From contig CALXXL010000002.1 of NCBI GenBank assembly GCA_944392655.1, positions 172,944 through 236,943 of the forward strand: a stretch of 64,000 bases of DNA. The letters run 5' to 3'. The notes below the pieces were generated by a model. It searched no databases, was not told the DNA's origin, and saw only the letters and a program-made list of their open reading frames with translations. Origin of the DNA: an uncultured Victivallaceae bacterium (GTDB lineage Bacteria > Verrucomicrobiota > Lentisphaeria > Victivallales > Victivallaceae). Positions 1 to 12,000 of this stretch are shown here, piece after piece. Numbering within the stretch: position 1 is the first letter of the stretch; every line of letters begins with the position of its first letter. A program made the translations under genes and the position numbers.

Positions 1-827
1 AGGGCAAAATTGCTCCGGCGGTATTATATGCGATGAAGCAGGCAGGTGTGAGTGAGATCTACCGTCTGGGAGGAGTTTACGCCATAGCCGCGCTGGCCTA
101 CGGGACAGACACAATAGATAAGGTGGAAAAGATTGTCGGTCCGGGCAACGCCTACGTTACGGCGGCCAAGAAGCTGGTTTACGGTGAGGTTGCGATAGAT
201 ATGATAGCTGGGCCGTCGGAGATTCTGATAATCGCGGATCACAATGCGCCGGTGGAACTGGTAGCGGCGGATGTATTAAGCCAGGCGGAACACGGCTCCG
301 GGTTGGAGCAGGCGGTAGTGATTTCTGATTCGGCGGAATTTCTGGACAAGGTTGAATCAGCGGTTAACGAGCAGAAGCAGCGTTTACCGCGTCAGGCTAC
401 GGTGGACAAAGTTCTGGCGAACGGGACATTTCTTATTGAAGTTCCAACGATGGATATGGCGGCGGTGATAGCCGGCAATTATGCACCGGAACATCTGGAA
501 GTAATGTGTGCATCTCCTCGTGAGATAGCGATGAAGATAAAAGCCGCCGGAGCGATATTCATAGGTCCGTGGACGCCGGAACCGGTAGGAGATTTCTGTG
601 CGGGGCCGAGTCATGTTCTTCCTACGGGAGGCAGCGCCAGATTTTTCAGTGGCTTGACGGTGGAAGGATTTTTCCGTAGAACCAGTCTGGTTCAATATAC
701 GCATGATGCGATTGAGCCTGAAATTGAAACCATTGAACGCATAGCTGCGCTGGAAGGGCTTATGGCGCATGGGCTGAGTGGAACGAGGCGGCGCGATCCG
801 TCCGGTAATGGCAAACAGGGACTATGA
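1..827 (+). CDS. hisD: Histidinol dehydrogenase, 3' part
   Basis: Catalyses the last two oxidations of histidine synthesis (L-histidinol to L-histidine, NAD and zinc dependent, cytosolic). The reading frame is open from base 3 without a start, so the N-terminus lies outside the window; the Met codon at base 33 is internal. Seen: GPGNAYVTAAK and GPSEILIIAD signatures, the zinc-site stretch LSQAEHG, the catalytic Glu-His in YAPEHLE, the PVGDFCAGPSH loop and the C-terminal EGLMAH zinc histidine. About 275 of the usual 420-430 residues are present. The stop overlaps the next start by 4 bp (ATGA), which indicates translational coupling to the LacI-type regulator. Family assignment is certain. Confidence 0.97.
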   Translation, partial: GKIAPAVLYAMKQAGVSEIYRLGGVYAIAALAYGTDTIDKVEKIVGPGNAYVTAAKKLVYGEVAIDMIAGPSEILIIADHNAPVELVAADVLSQAEHGSGLEQAVVISDSAEFLDKVESAVNEQKQRLPRQATVDKVLANGTFLIEVPTMDMAAVIAGNYAPEHLEVMCASPREIAMKIKAAGAIFIGPWTPEPVGDFCAGPSHVLPTGGSARFFSGLTVEGFFRRTSLVQYTHDAIEPEIETIERIAALEGLMAHGLSGTRRRDPSGNGKQGL

Positions 828-1807
828 CCACCATAAAAAAAATTGCAGAAGTGCTTGGTCTTTCGCCGGCAACGATATCGCTGGCACTAAACGGTTCGCC
901 GTTAATTTCGGAGAAGACCCGCAAAAAGGTACAGGACAAAGCGGAGGAATTGGATTATATTCCGAACAACTTTGGCCGGGGTCTGCAATCGAAGAGCAGT
1001 CGTCTTATAGGTTACATGTGCAACACGCCGATACACTCGTTCAATGCGGAAATAATGGAAGTATTCGGGCTTCAGGCGGCGCAGAACAAATACGGGATGG
1101 TGCTTGGTGTTGCGGGGGATAATTTTGAAAACTTTGACAAGCTGTTTCAATTATTTCTGGAAAAGAATGTTGACGCCATAGTTCTTGCGTTGGACACTAT
1201 TTTTGAAGGTACACATTTTTCATATTTTATGGAAAAGATCACCAAGCGTAAGCTGCCGGTATTGGCGTGTGCCTCAGAAATAATGAATGCTGACATTCCT
1301 TTTGTTGGCATAAACGAATGCCAGGGGGCCTACATCTCTGCGGAATATCTTTTAAAGATAGGGCACCGTCATCTTCTCTGTCCCAGTAAAGCGATTTCGC
1401 CGCGGCGGCGCAACGGTTATATTGCCGCCTGCCGGAAATATGAAGTACCGGAGCCATTCTGGGCTGATGAGCCGCAGGAAATAGTATCGTATGTACTGCG
1501 CCACAAAGAGATAACCGGTATTTTATGTTCATCAGATTTATGTGCCATACAGGTGCTTGCGCTGCTGAAGGACAATGGAGTAAAGGTTCCGGATGATGTT
1601 TCTGTGATAGGTTTTGATGACATCTGGTTTGCCGCCCGTCCGGAATACTCGCTTACAACGGTAATCCAGCACCGTCTTCCGTTGGGAGAATTAGCATTTT
1701 CCACCATATTAAAAATGATCAATGGAGAAGAGATAATTCATGATCAGTTTATAGAGCCTGAGTTGATTTTGCGCTCCACCACCGGCTGGCCGAAGAGATT
1801 GAATTAA
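824..1807 (+). CDS. LacI-family transcriptional regulator
   Basis: A 327-residue DNA-binding repressor or activator. Residues 1-25 form the LacI helix-turn-helix (TIKKIAEVLGLSPATISLAL), followed by the hinge helix (about 45-60) and a periplasmic-binding-protein-like sensor domain up to the end, with the family GFDD motif near residue 265. The ligand cannot be read from the sequence. It starts inside the last codons of hisD (4 bp overlap) and precedes a Gfo/Idh/MocA oxidoreductase by 55 bp. A sugar or polyol ligand linked to that oxidoreductase is therefore a reasonable inference. No operator for it was identified nearby with confidence. Confidence 0.93.
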   Translation: MTTIKKIAEVLGLSPATISLALNGSPLISEKTRKKVQDKAEELDYIPNNFGRGLQSKSSRLIGYMCNTPIHSFNAEIMEVFGLQAAQNKYGMVLGVAGDNFENFDKLFQLFLEKNVDAIVLALDTIFEGTHFSYFMEKITKRKLPVLACASEIMNADIPFVGINECQGAYISAEYLLKIGHRHLLCPSKAISPRRRNGYIAACRKYEVPEPFWADEPQEIVSYVLRHKEITGILCSSDLCAIQVLALLKDNGVKVPDDVSVIGFDDIWFAARPEYSLTTVIQHRLPLGELAFSTILKMINGEEIIHDQFIEPELILRSTTGWPKRLN

Positions 1808-1862
1808 TGTTACTATACATTATATATAGAGAAACCATAAAACATTTCCAGGGGGAACAATC

Positions 1863-2714
1863 GTGAAAAAGAAAATTGGATTCATCGACTTGTTTATTGA
1901 CGAATGGCATGCCAACAACTATCCGAAATGGATCAGTGGCAGCAAGTATGCTGATGATTTTGAATTATACATGGCATGGGAGCAGAAAACCAAAACCGGT
2001 CTCCGTCCGCTGGAAAAGTGGTGTGCCGACTTCAACGTCACTCCGGCCAAGTCCCAGGAACAGCTGATAGAAGAGTGCGATGGAATAATTGTTTTAGCGC
2101 CGAGCAATCCTGAAGTGCATGAAGAACTTGGTCATCTTGCGCTTCAGAGTGGCAAACCGGTTTATATGGACAAGCCGTTTGCGCCGGACCGTGCGACGGC
2201 CGAACGTATTTTTGAATGGGCAGACAAGCACAATACTCCGTTGTTCTCGAGTTCCGCGCTCCGTTTTTCGGATGAGCTTGCGGCGCTGAAGAGCGGCATG
2301 TTCAAGGATGAAAAGATTCAGCTTGTCGGCACCACTGGCGGCGGCTCCTCCTACTGGGAATACTGCATTCACCAGATTGAGATGATTGTAACGCTGATGG
2401 GAACCGGAGCGACCAGACTGATGCAGACGACCGGAGGTCCCAACAAGCATGTTGTCATTGAATATGCAGATGGGCGTATAGCGCATGTCAACTATGCGCC
2501 CTGTTTCCCGGAAACCTTAATGGTTGCCGGCGACAAGAGTTCGACGATAGTACATCAGTGCAGCAACTTCTTCCCGACGCTGCTGGATACGATTCTGAAG
2601 TTCTTCAATGACCGTATTGTTCCGATACCTCCGGCAGAAACGCTGGAAGTTGCCGGAATTGTCGGGCAGAGTGTTGCGGCGCAATCCTGTCCGAACGTCT
2701 GGTTTGACCTGTAA
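1863..2714 (+). CDS. Gfo/Idh/MocA-like oxidoreductase, compact
   Basis: A 283-residue protein, shorter than the usual 330-390 residues of the family. It starts at GTG, supported by AGGGGG seven bases upstream. Seen: a Rossmann-like N-terminal half with IIVLAPSNPEVHEE and KPVYMDKPFAPD, which correspond to the family's TPNxxH and EKP regions, then a C-terminal alpha/beta half. The usual N-terminal GxGxxG is absent; the first strand is followed by FIDLFIDEW and a tryptophan-rich segment. It probably acts on a sugar or cyclitol with NAD(P), but the altered dinucleotide loop makes redox activity uncertain. It lies downstream of the LacI-type gene and is followed by a terminator, so the two may form a regulated unit. 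Confidence 0.8.
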   Translation: MKKKIGFIDLFIDEWHANNYPKWISGSKYADDFELYMAWEQKTKTGLRPLEKWCADFNVTPAKSQEQLIEECDGIIVLAPSNPEVHEELGHLALQSGKPVYMDKPFAPDRATAERIFEWADKHNTPLFSSSALRFSDELAALKSGMFKDEKIQLVGTTGGGSSYWEYCIHQIEMIVTLMGTGATRLMQTTGGPNKHVVIEYADGRIAHVNYAPCFPETLMVAGDKSSTIVHQCSNFFPTLLDTILKFFNDRIVPIPPAETLEVAGIVGQSVAAQSCPNVWFDL

Positions 2715-2735
2715 TATTCCATAAAGTTATCTTTA

Positions 2736-2770
2736 AAAACGGCACATCCTTAATGGTGTGCCGTTTTTTA
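2736..2770 (+). terminator. Rho-independent terminator after oxidoreductase
   Basis: GGCACA (2741-2746) pairs with TGTGCC (2757-2762), extended by flanking A/T pairs, and is followed by a run of T. It ends the hisD / LacI / oxidoreductase transcript. Confidence 0.85.
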
Positions 2771-3070
2771 TATATTCGTAAATATATTTTGCATTTCTAA
2801 AAAGTTCTACCCTTGCCATAGTATCCAAAACCGCAAAACCCAAGTCTTTAGATCTTTTTTTATCTATAATCAATATATTAGATTGCTTATCGTGGTTATG
2901 ATATCAAAATTTTTTTTGCATTTTTTTATCAAAACCTCTTGACATCTATTGCAATTTATAAAAAATGAGATATTGTTAGCGTTGGAATATTGTCTTTTTG
3001 TAGTCTAAAACGGCTAAAAAAACCATAACGTAGTGGTTGAAAAGCCACAAAAAAACCAAAGAGGTAGAGT
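2771..3070. other. AT-rich leader region of the first giant gene
   Basis: This non-coding stretch is very AT-rich, with several poly-T and poly-A runs, and holds no ORF worth reporting. It must contain the promoter of the giant gene. The best candidate is TTGCAA (2949-2954), 16 bp, TATTGT (2971-2976); an isolated TTGACA lies at 2939-2944 without a good -10 partner. The ribosome-binding site GAGGTAGA lies just before the ATG at 3071. Confidence 0.5.
2949..2976 (+). promoter_or_regulatory. Candidate promoter of the first giant gene
   Basis: TTGCAA and TATTGT are spaced by 16 bp, which would give an untranslated leader of about 90 nt. Weak match in AT-rich DNA. Confidence 0.3.
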
Positions 3071-6000
3071 ATGTCATTTCAAGCGAACGTAAACGCTGAA
3101 AACTCTCCGGTAACCGGAGAGGTCGTGGAAAACGGTACTCAGATCATCGAATCCGGAGGGTGGACTCAGGATGCGGTAGTCGGTACTGGCGGCAACCAGA
3201 CTATTTATGCTGGTGGCAAAGTAGTTAACACCACGGTAAATGCCGGTGGTGTTGTAATGGGCATGGGTGGTGGTGCTGTTGTTGAAGGCGGCAGTATTTC
3301 CGGAGCGAATGCGACCATCCAGATCAGTGGCGAAGGCTCGGAAATTACCGGAACCACAATTGCCGGAAGTGAATTTGCCAAGGTGGAAGTATGGACTGGA
3401 GCGAAAGCCTCTGATATATTGGTATCAGCCGGAGCGCCGATTGCCACCGGAACCGGCAAAAAAGGTGCATTTTTAATTGTCACCGGAGCAGGAGCAGAAG
3501 CCAGCGGCATTACGATTACCGACTTTGGTTCAGCCTCGGTATATGACGGGGCAAAGATTATGGATTCTGTAGTTGAAGCCGGCGGCATACTTGCGATGAG
3601 CTATCGTAAGCTGAATGACGGTACCAGTGCGGGTTATGCAGAAAACATCACGGTTAAGGAAGATGGTATTTTCTGGGTTGGCAAACTTGGTTCAGTTGCG
3701 AACAACATCACTTTTGAAGCTGGTTCATTCATTGGTGGTTTTGGTCTTGATTCCCAGGGTACAGCATTCACCAACAGCAAGGTTATCGGATATGACGGCA
3801 GTGAAACAACGCTGACGAACTGGAATGGTGGCGATTACACGGTAGCGAACGGTCTTATTCTTCTGATGAGCAGCAGAATTGGTGATGACACAGCTGATTA
3901 CGTTCTTGACCTGAGCAAGGTTATCCTTGACAAGGGCGGTGCGATCCAGAAGAGTGTTACCGACAACACCTTCAGTTCTGCCGATACCGTTGAAGGACTG
4001 CGTGTAATTGATCCTGAAACCGGTGACGTTCTTGATGCCTCCATTTCCGGCGGCAAAGCGACCAACTGGGTAGTAAACAAGGGACAGGAATACACTTTTG
4101 GAGCGAACGATACCGGTTTGATTGTCTATGAAGGCGGAGTTATCAACGGCAATTACAGCACGGCTGAAAATCAGCTTACCGGTCGTTATGTCTATGATGA
4201 TGGTTCTGTTGTTGCCTTCAGCTGTGCTGATGGTGTTGCAGAAAACCTGATTCTTGATGGCAAGACCCTGAGCATTGCTGCCGGTGGCAAATCGATCAAT
4301 GCGGTTCTGACCAATGGTGGTGTAATCAACGGTATGGGTGGCGGAGCTACGGTTGAAGACGGCAGTGTTTCCGGCGAAAACTCCACCATTCAGATTACCG
4401 GAGCTGATTCAGTAATTTCCGGCACTGTTCTCAGCGGAACAGAATTTGCTAAGATTGAAGTATGGGATGGTGCGAAGGCCTATGATATTCTGGTATCAGC
4501 CGGAGCGCCGATTGCGACCGGTATGGGCAAAAAAGGAGCGTTCCTGATCATTACCGGAGCAGGAGCAGAAGCCAGTGGCATTACAGTTACCGACTTTGGT
4601 TCAGCAGCGGTTTATAATGGTGCGAAGATTTCTGATTCCGTAGTTGAAGCCGGTGGTGTTCTGACGATGAGCTATCGCAAGCTGAATGATGGTGCGAGTG
4701 CCGGTTCTGCGGAAAACATCACGGTAAAAGAAGACGGACTTTTCTGGGTTGGCACGCTTGGTTCAACTGCGAACAATGTAACATTTGAAGCCGGTTCATT
4801 CATTGGCGGCTTTGGTCTTGGCGAACAGGGAACCACTTTCACCAACAGTAAAGTAATTGGCTATGACGGCAGTGAAACCGAATTGGCGAACTGGGATGGA
4901 GGCGACTACAAGGTAGCGAACGGTCTTATTCTTCTGATGAGCAGCAGAATTGCTGATGACGGTGCCGATTATGTGCTTGACCTGAGCAAGGTTATCCTTG
5001 ACAAGGGTGGTGCGATCCAGAAGAGTATTACCGACAACACCTTCACCTATCAGGATACCATTGAAGGTCTGCGCGTAGTAGATCCTGAAACCGGTGCAAT
5101 CCTTGATGCATCTATTGTTGACGGTGTTGCGACCAACTGGGTAGTGAACAAGGGCCAGAGCTACCGTGTTGACGGTGGCTGGGGTGCAGCCGGCAGTGCT
5201 GATGGCTTGATTGTTTACGAAGGTGGTTCAATCACTGGTATGTTTGTTGGCCGTCCCGGACCGATTGCCGGAACCCCCGGTACGGTTATCACCAATGGCC
5301 GTTATGTAAAGAATGACGGAACAATCGTCAACTTCTCCTGCGGCAACGGTTATGCGGAAAACATGATTGTTGAAGATGGTACTTTCACCTTGAATGGCTA
5401 TACCGGAGCTTATACGGAAGCCACATTTGGTTCTGGTGCGGTAGTCAAGAACACCACAATGATCAACGGACTGTATGTACAGGGCAACATGGCCTACTCT
5501 GATGGTCTCACTGTTTCCGGCAACACCGCGATTCAGACCTACAGCTATGCAGAAATCACCAATGGTGTAAATCTTGATGAAAGTGAAGACAGCATTTACC
5601 GCAACTTCTCCTTGAAGGACGGTGTTGCCTCCGGATTCATTCTTGAAAATGGTGGTTTTCTGGTACTTGCCGGAGAACTTGTTTCTACAGATGGCACACT
5701 GCCGACGATTCCGGCCGGTTCTGCGACCAACATTATTGTACGCGGCACCTTGGCGGAAAAATACTGGACAGGAGGAGCGGCCGGTCAGCAGGGCAACAAC
5801 AACCGTACGGACCGTAAATCCTACCTGCAGATGCAGTCTGGTGCGGTCATAGACAATGTCAGCATCCAGGATGGTGGTATTCTTACGAGCGTAGGCGCCA
5901 ACTGGACAGCGAACAATGTTACGATTGATGTTGGTGGTGCGACAGACATTACCATTGGCGCTGACACAGTTCTGAATGCCACAGTAATGACGGAAGACGG

Positions 6001-9000
6001 CTCCTATACACTGAGTTGGGATGCGGGTTCCGGCGTTCTGGCCGGTTACACTCTTGGCGGCGATGGAAACATCAAAGTCACGTTGGCCGATGACATTGAT
6101 GTTTATGATTTCAATGACATGACGATCATCAATTCCACCTATTCTCTTGGCATTCGCAAGACCTACAACAATCTTACGGTTGACAACTCCACCGTTACGA
6201 GCTATGACAACAACACAGTCAATGGCATGACGGTTGGCGGCAGTGCAACATTCCTGCAGTTCACCAAGGGTACCTTCAATGATATAGCTCTGAACGGCGG
6301 TAAATTTGAAGCAGCCGGAACGGCAGAAATCAACAATGTAGTAATTGATGGTACACTCTACAACACGCCTGTTGGCGATACCAGTGATAACATCAATGGC
6401 CACTTCTCCACTCAGTTGGTAGCCTATGCTGATGGAGTAGTAATCAACGGCATGGTATTGCAGAATGGTGGTTCTGCCTTCATCTATGCTGGTGCGACAG
6501 CCTCTGGTGCTACAGTTAATTCCGGTGGTGTACTTTATCTGACCAACTGGAACAAGGACACCAACACCACAGCGAACATTCTTGGTGATCTGGTTGTTCA
6601 GACTGGTGGTACGCTGTGGCTTGGTTCTACTGAAAACAATATTGAAAAGATTCAGACCTATGCTGGAGCCAACATTGTTGGTATAGCCAGCGGCACAGTA
6701 ATTGATGATATAGTTCTGCGCGGCGCCAATATTGAAATTGACGACAAGCTGACCATCAACAACGCTCTCATGGGCAACAACCAGACCCAGACCGGTGGTT
6801 TGGTCAAAACTCTGACCAACAACTATGGTGTATGGACGATGGAAGGCGGCGTTCTGGAAAATTACATCCACAACAATGGCAATAACGTTGACTGCGGTAT
6901 CTACATCAAGGGTGGTACGGTACAGAATCTTGATCTGACCAAATACAATGGTACCAGCTATATTCTTGGTGGTTCGATTGAAGGCGGCACGATGGCTGGC
7001 GGTACGCTCTCTGACGTAGATGCTACTGATCCGGAAGCGATCGTAACCGGCAATGGCTCCATCTCCAACTTCACAGTTACCGGAACTGGTATTCTGTCGA
7101 TTGCGTCAGAAAACACTGTTCTCAGCAACATCACGCTGAAGGGCGGTACGATTGACGCCAAGGTAGACATCAGCGGCATCAACATTTACGGTGGTAAGAT
7201 TCTTGGCAGCAATGCGGTAAATGATTCTACCATTTATGAAGCCACTGACATGTGGACCTCGAAGACCTACAATAATCTTACTATTGACGGTGCGGCGCAG
7301 AACATTGGCGGCGGCAACATTTTCAACAATCTGACGGTTAACGATGCTACGTTGATGTCCTACTCTGCCGGCAACACCATCAATGGTATGACCATCACCG
7401 GTGGAAAGACCTTTGCCCAGGCTCTCTCGGACAACGTCTTCAGTGATGTTGAAATGTACGGTGGTAAGTTTGAAGTTGCAGGAACGACAGTAGTTAACGG
7501 TATCATGATTGATGGTACAGCGTTCAACACTGCTCCTGGCGACACGAGTGACAACATTGACGGTCACGTTTCCACTCAGTTGGTAGCCTATGCTGCTGGA
7601 GCGGTTGTCAATGACATGGTTCTGCGCAATGGTGGTTCTGCGTTCATCTACAATGGAGCGACGGCGAACAACGTAACGGTTGAAAAGGGCGGTGTGCTCT
7701 ACATGACGGACTGGAATCAGAATGACGGCGTCAATGGTGTAGCCAATGGTGTGACTGTTCAGGATGGTGGGTACCTCTACTATCGCAGTGGCAGCACGGT
7801 TAATGATCTGACGATCAACAAGGGTGCTACGCTTGATGCAAGAATCAGCTGGACTGACTCCTTTGCGGGAACTTATGTTGATGGCGACACCGTTATTGAC
7901 TACACTCTCAATGGAGAAGAAGCCAACACCTTTGTAGTAACCCAGGGAACCACCTTCCTTGGCAACTACACTGCGGCCGGCGGTTCCGAAGGCGGAGTTG
8001 CGACCTTTGACAAGCTCTATGTTGTTGAAGGCGGTTCGATGCTTGGCTGGCATCTTGGCAACACAGTCATCACTGAAGGTGCCTACATCGCCAATGACGG
8101 CACCCGCATTGAAATGAACTGGGGCAGCCTCAACGAAACTGGTGGTAAGCACATTCAGGGTGGTTACTTCTACAAAGGTTCCGCGGTACTTGGTGGTGGT
8201 TCTGCCAATCTTGACGAAGCGACAGGTGAAGTCACCTTTACGATCAATACGTTGGACAACGTTATTTTCGACAACAGTCTGTTTGTTGCCGGCAATATAA
8301 CCAAGTCCACCAACCTGGTATTCCGCAATGGAGCGAGCCTCCAGACCTACAGCAATGCCGAAATGAGCGGTATCAATGAAGATGAAGCGGAAGACAGTGT
8401 CTATCGCAACTTCTCGCTGAAGGATGGAGTAGCTTCCGGTTTCATTATTGACAACGGTGGTTTCCTGCAGATGGTGCCTGAAGGCTACAACTGGCAGGGT
8501 AACACTCCGTCTCCTGCGGCGTCAGCGTTTGACATTTACGTCCGTGGCAGCCGCACTGAAGTAGCGGGCAACTACAATGCTGACATGATGAACATGTTCA
8601 ATGGTGGTTCTCACATTCAGCTGAGCAGTGGAACCTATGTCAAGAATCTGCGTGTTGGCACTGGAGCAGGCGTCCGTGTAATGGCTGGCAATGATGAAGT
8701 TGCAGCCGGTGTAATTGAAGACATGGTTCAGGAAGCCGGTGCGATCACCATCTTCGAACAGATCAACAGAGACAGCAAGATCAACGCTACGGTTGAATTG
8801 GGTGAAGGTGAAACTATTGCCTACACGATTGCTGATGGTGTTGTATCCAACTACTATCAGGACAATGCCAAGTCCAGACTTACCGGTGCGGCAAATCTGA
8901 CGTTTGAAAACCTCACCGTCAAGGGTGGTACAGTTTCCGCGTTGGAAAACACTGTTATTACTGGCACCACCGCTGTAAGCGGCTCAGGCACAGTCTTCTC

Positions 9001-12000
9001 AGCTGCTACGGTAAAAGAAATCAGCGGCAACCTGTCTATAACTGATGGAGCGTCAGTAACCTTCGGTTCAGCTAATGAAGCAGCGGGTGCGAATCTGGAA
9101 TCTCTGGTAGTAGATAATGCCTCCTTCAGCACCACCGACATCAACTACGGTTGTGATGTCACGATCTCCAACGGCTCCAAGGTAACCTGGACCGGTGGCA
9201 GCATTGCTGACGGCAAGACCATGACGGTTGACGGAGCTGGTACAGAAGTTACCATGAGCTGGCATCACTCCAACTGGGGAAGCAGCAACAACACGCTGAA
9301 GATCTCCAATGGCGGTTATGTCATTTCCAATGGCAGCAACGGCTTTGGTAAAGTAATCATCGAAAACGGTAACCTCTATCACAATGGCACCAGCTACTAC
9401 AAAGACATCACGCTGCAGAACGGTTGGATTCAGATGAATGCGACCTATGCCGGCAATGTTACCATTGGCGGAGGTACAGATGAAGGCACCTATTATCAGG
9501 TTATCGGCACTGCGACAGGTACCACAACGCTTAACGGAATAGGTTCTGTTTACGTTGGCAGTGCTGCCTGGGGAGCCGCGGCGTTTGAAGGCAAGATTGT
9601 TGTCAGCACCAAGGACAAGGAAGTTGGTAACGTCTGCCTGCGCAATGGTTCGATCAACGGCCTGGAAATGAACGGTGGTACCTTCTGGTATCGTGGCAGC
9701 TATCGTGTAAACGATGCGAATGTAACGAGCACCACAGTTTCGATTGCCGGCGATATTATGTTCAGCAATGCGAAGATTGTTTCCGGCAATATGGAACAGA
9801 CCAATACTGAAACGATGGATCTCACCGGAGTAAGCAGTCTGGTAATTGGTAACAACACTGATGTCAACATCAGCATCAACGCGAGTGATGTTAATGTATC
9901 TGTTGGCGGTGGCATCAACATTGCCGAAGGCAAGACCATCACCGTTGGTGCGATCACCGGTTATGACTTCCGCAATTCTCAGAGTTACGAAGTATATGGT
10001 GCGCTTACTGGTGACATGTCTCAGTGGAACTTTACCAACACAGACAAGCCGATCTCGATTTCCAGCATCACTGTTGGCGGCGAAGGTGTATATCACCTCG
10101 GCAATGTAGATTATCTGAAGATTCGTCCGGGTGTTGCGTTCACTTGTGGTGGATACACTGCTACCATTGATGAGCTTGGCGTTGACATCATCACAGAAGC
10201 AAGCTATGATACAACCATGACCATCCGTGTTGATGTTGATGAAAACAACAATGCGGTACTGACAGTTTACCGTTCCAGCTCTGCGGACAAAGTGGATGCT
10301 ACCTGGTATGAAGGTTGGAGCTACGACTTCGGTGAACCTCCGGTCAAGAACATTCCGGTTCGTGCATCTGACGTTGAAACGTTTGCCTCTGTTGCCGGTG
10401 TCCTTGACATCCAGAGTGCGAATGAATTCAGTGCTCAGGGGCGGTTTGTTTATTCTGAACCGAACGCCACTGGTGGTGTATCAGCGTTGGCCTACATGGA
10501 TAATGCATGCGATGGACTCACGGTAGTGATGACATCCGGCAGCCGTCAGAACTCCTGGGCGGAAGTAAACGGAACTCAGAATCTCACTCTGATTGCCGGT
10601 GGAATTGACTCTGAGGGCAATACTGTTACTACAGCTGCTGCACTCAATAACAATTCTTACATGTACATCTATGGCGGCGCGACCACAGAAAAGGTATTCG
10701 GCGGCGGCGCGAACAACTTTGAAGTCAAGGGCAGCACCAATGTAGCTATCGAAGGCGGCTCGCACAAGATGGTAGTTGGTGGTGGCCATGGCGGTACGGT
10801 TGGCGCGGTCAATCTGGATATTGTTGGCGGTGCTGAAGTTACCAGTCTGGTAGCTGGAGCTATGGGTAATGTTACCGGTGACGTAAACATCACGCTTGAT
10901 GCGGTCAGCGGCGTAGCCAACATCTACGGTGGTGCGATCAATTCAGCGGTTCCGGCGATTGGCAATGTTGCGGTTGATGGCGACTATGCGGTCAACAACG
11001 TAGTCATGAGCATCACCAACAGCAATCTCCAGGGCTTGATCTTCGGTGGCGGCGTAGCTGAAGCTGATGGCAAGACCAGTACTGCAGCCAGCACCACAGT
11101 TACGTTCAGCGGCTCAACCCATACCGGCAACCCGGATCTGGCTGAAGGCGGACGTTACAACAGTGCGTGGATTGTAGGTGGTGGATTGGCCAAGAATACC
11201 GGTATTGCCAATGTCACTGGTACAGCGGTAATCAACGTTACTGCGGATGCCAATGCGACCTATATTCTTGGTGGTGGCGTATCCTACTTCAGTGGAGCGA
11301 CGGCTTCTGTTGGTTCAACCTTCATAACTGTTGATGATGGTGCGACAGTAAGTGCGAACATCTACGGTGGCGGTTACTCACTGGCCGGTGGAGCTTCCAC
11401 GGTCAATGGTGATGCCGTAATCACGATTGATGCGACAGCTGCCGACAAGATTGTATCCGTACAGGGTAACATCTATGCTGGCGGTTGGGGCAACAACTCC
11501 ACAGTTACCGGCGATGCGTATGTTGTCTTCAAGGGCAGCAGCGACAGCCTGGCCTTCACCGGTGAAGTCAATGGTAACGGCAATGTGGAAGCGGTTGTTG
11601 GTAACAGCTATCTGGTATTCGAAGACTTCTCCGGCGTATTCAGCGCCAGTGTTGTAAACTTCGATTATGTCAAACTGAGCAGTGATACAGCGATGAGCTT
11701 TGATCAGGCTGCTTCGGTCAATGGTTTCGTCTTTGACGTGGCCGACCGTGATGCGGCTCTGGTAGACGAAGCCGTTGCCGATGCCACCAACCTCTCCTTC
11801 AACGGGGCAGGCGAACTGGTAATCAACAATGCGGATCTGTTCACGGACGGCACCAGCATGGCGTTGCTCTCTGGAGCTGACGAACTGCTTACGGCTGATA
11901 CCGTAATCAATCTGTTTGACCAGAATAATGAACTGATCGGTACGTTCAACTATGGCGAAACCTTCGCCAGTGCTGAACTTGGATTCACACTGGAATCCAA

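Noticed and set aside
5228..6871. Long open frame antisense to giant gene 1 (similar ones at 7106-8152 and 9068-10096)
   Set aside because: It mirrors the repeat composition of the sense gene, with no ribosome site or known domain; such frames are expected opposite low-stop-codon repeat genes.
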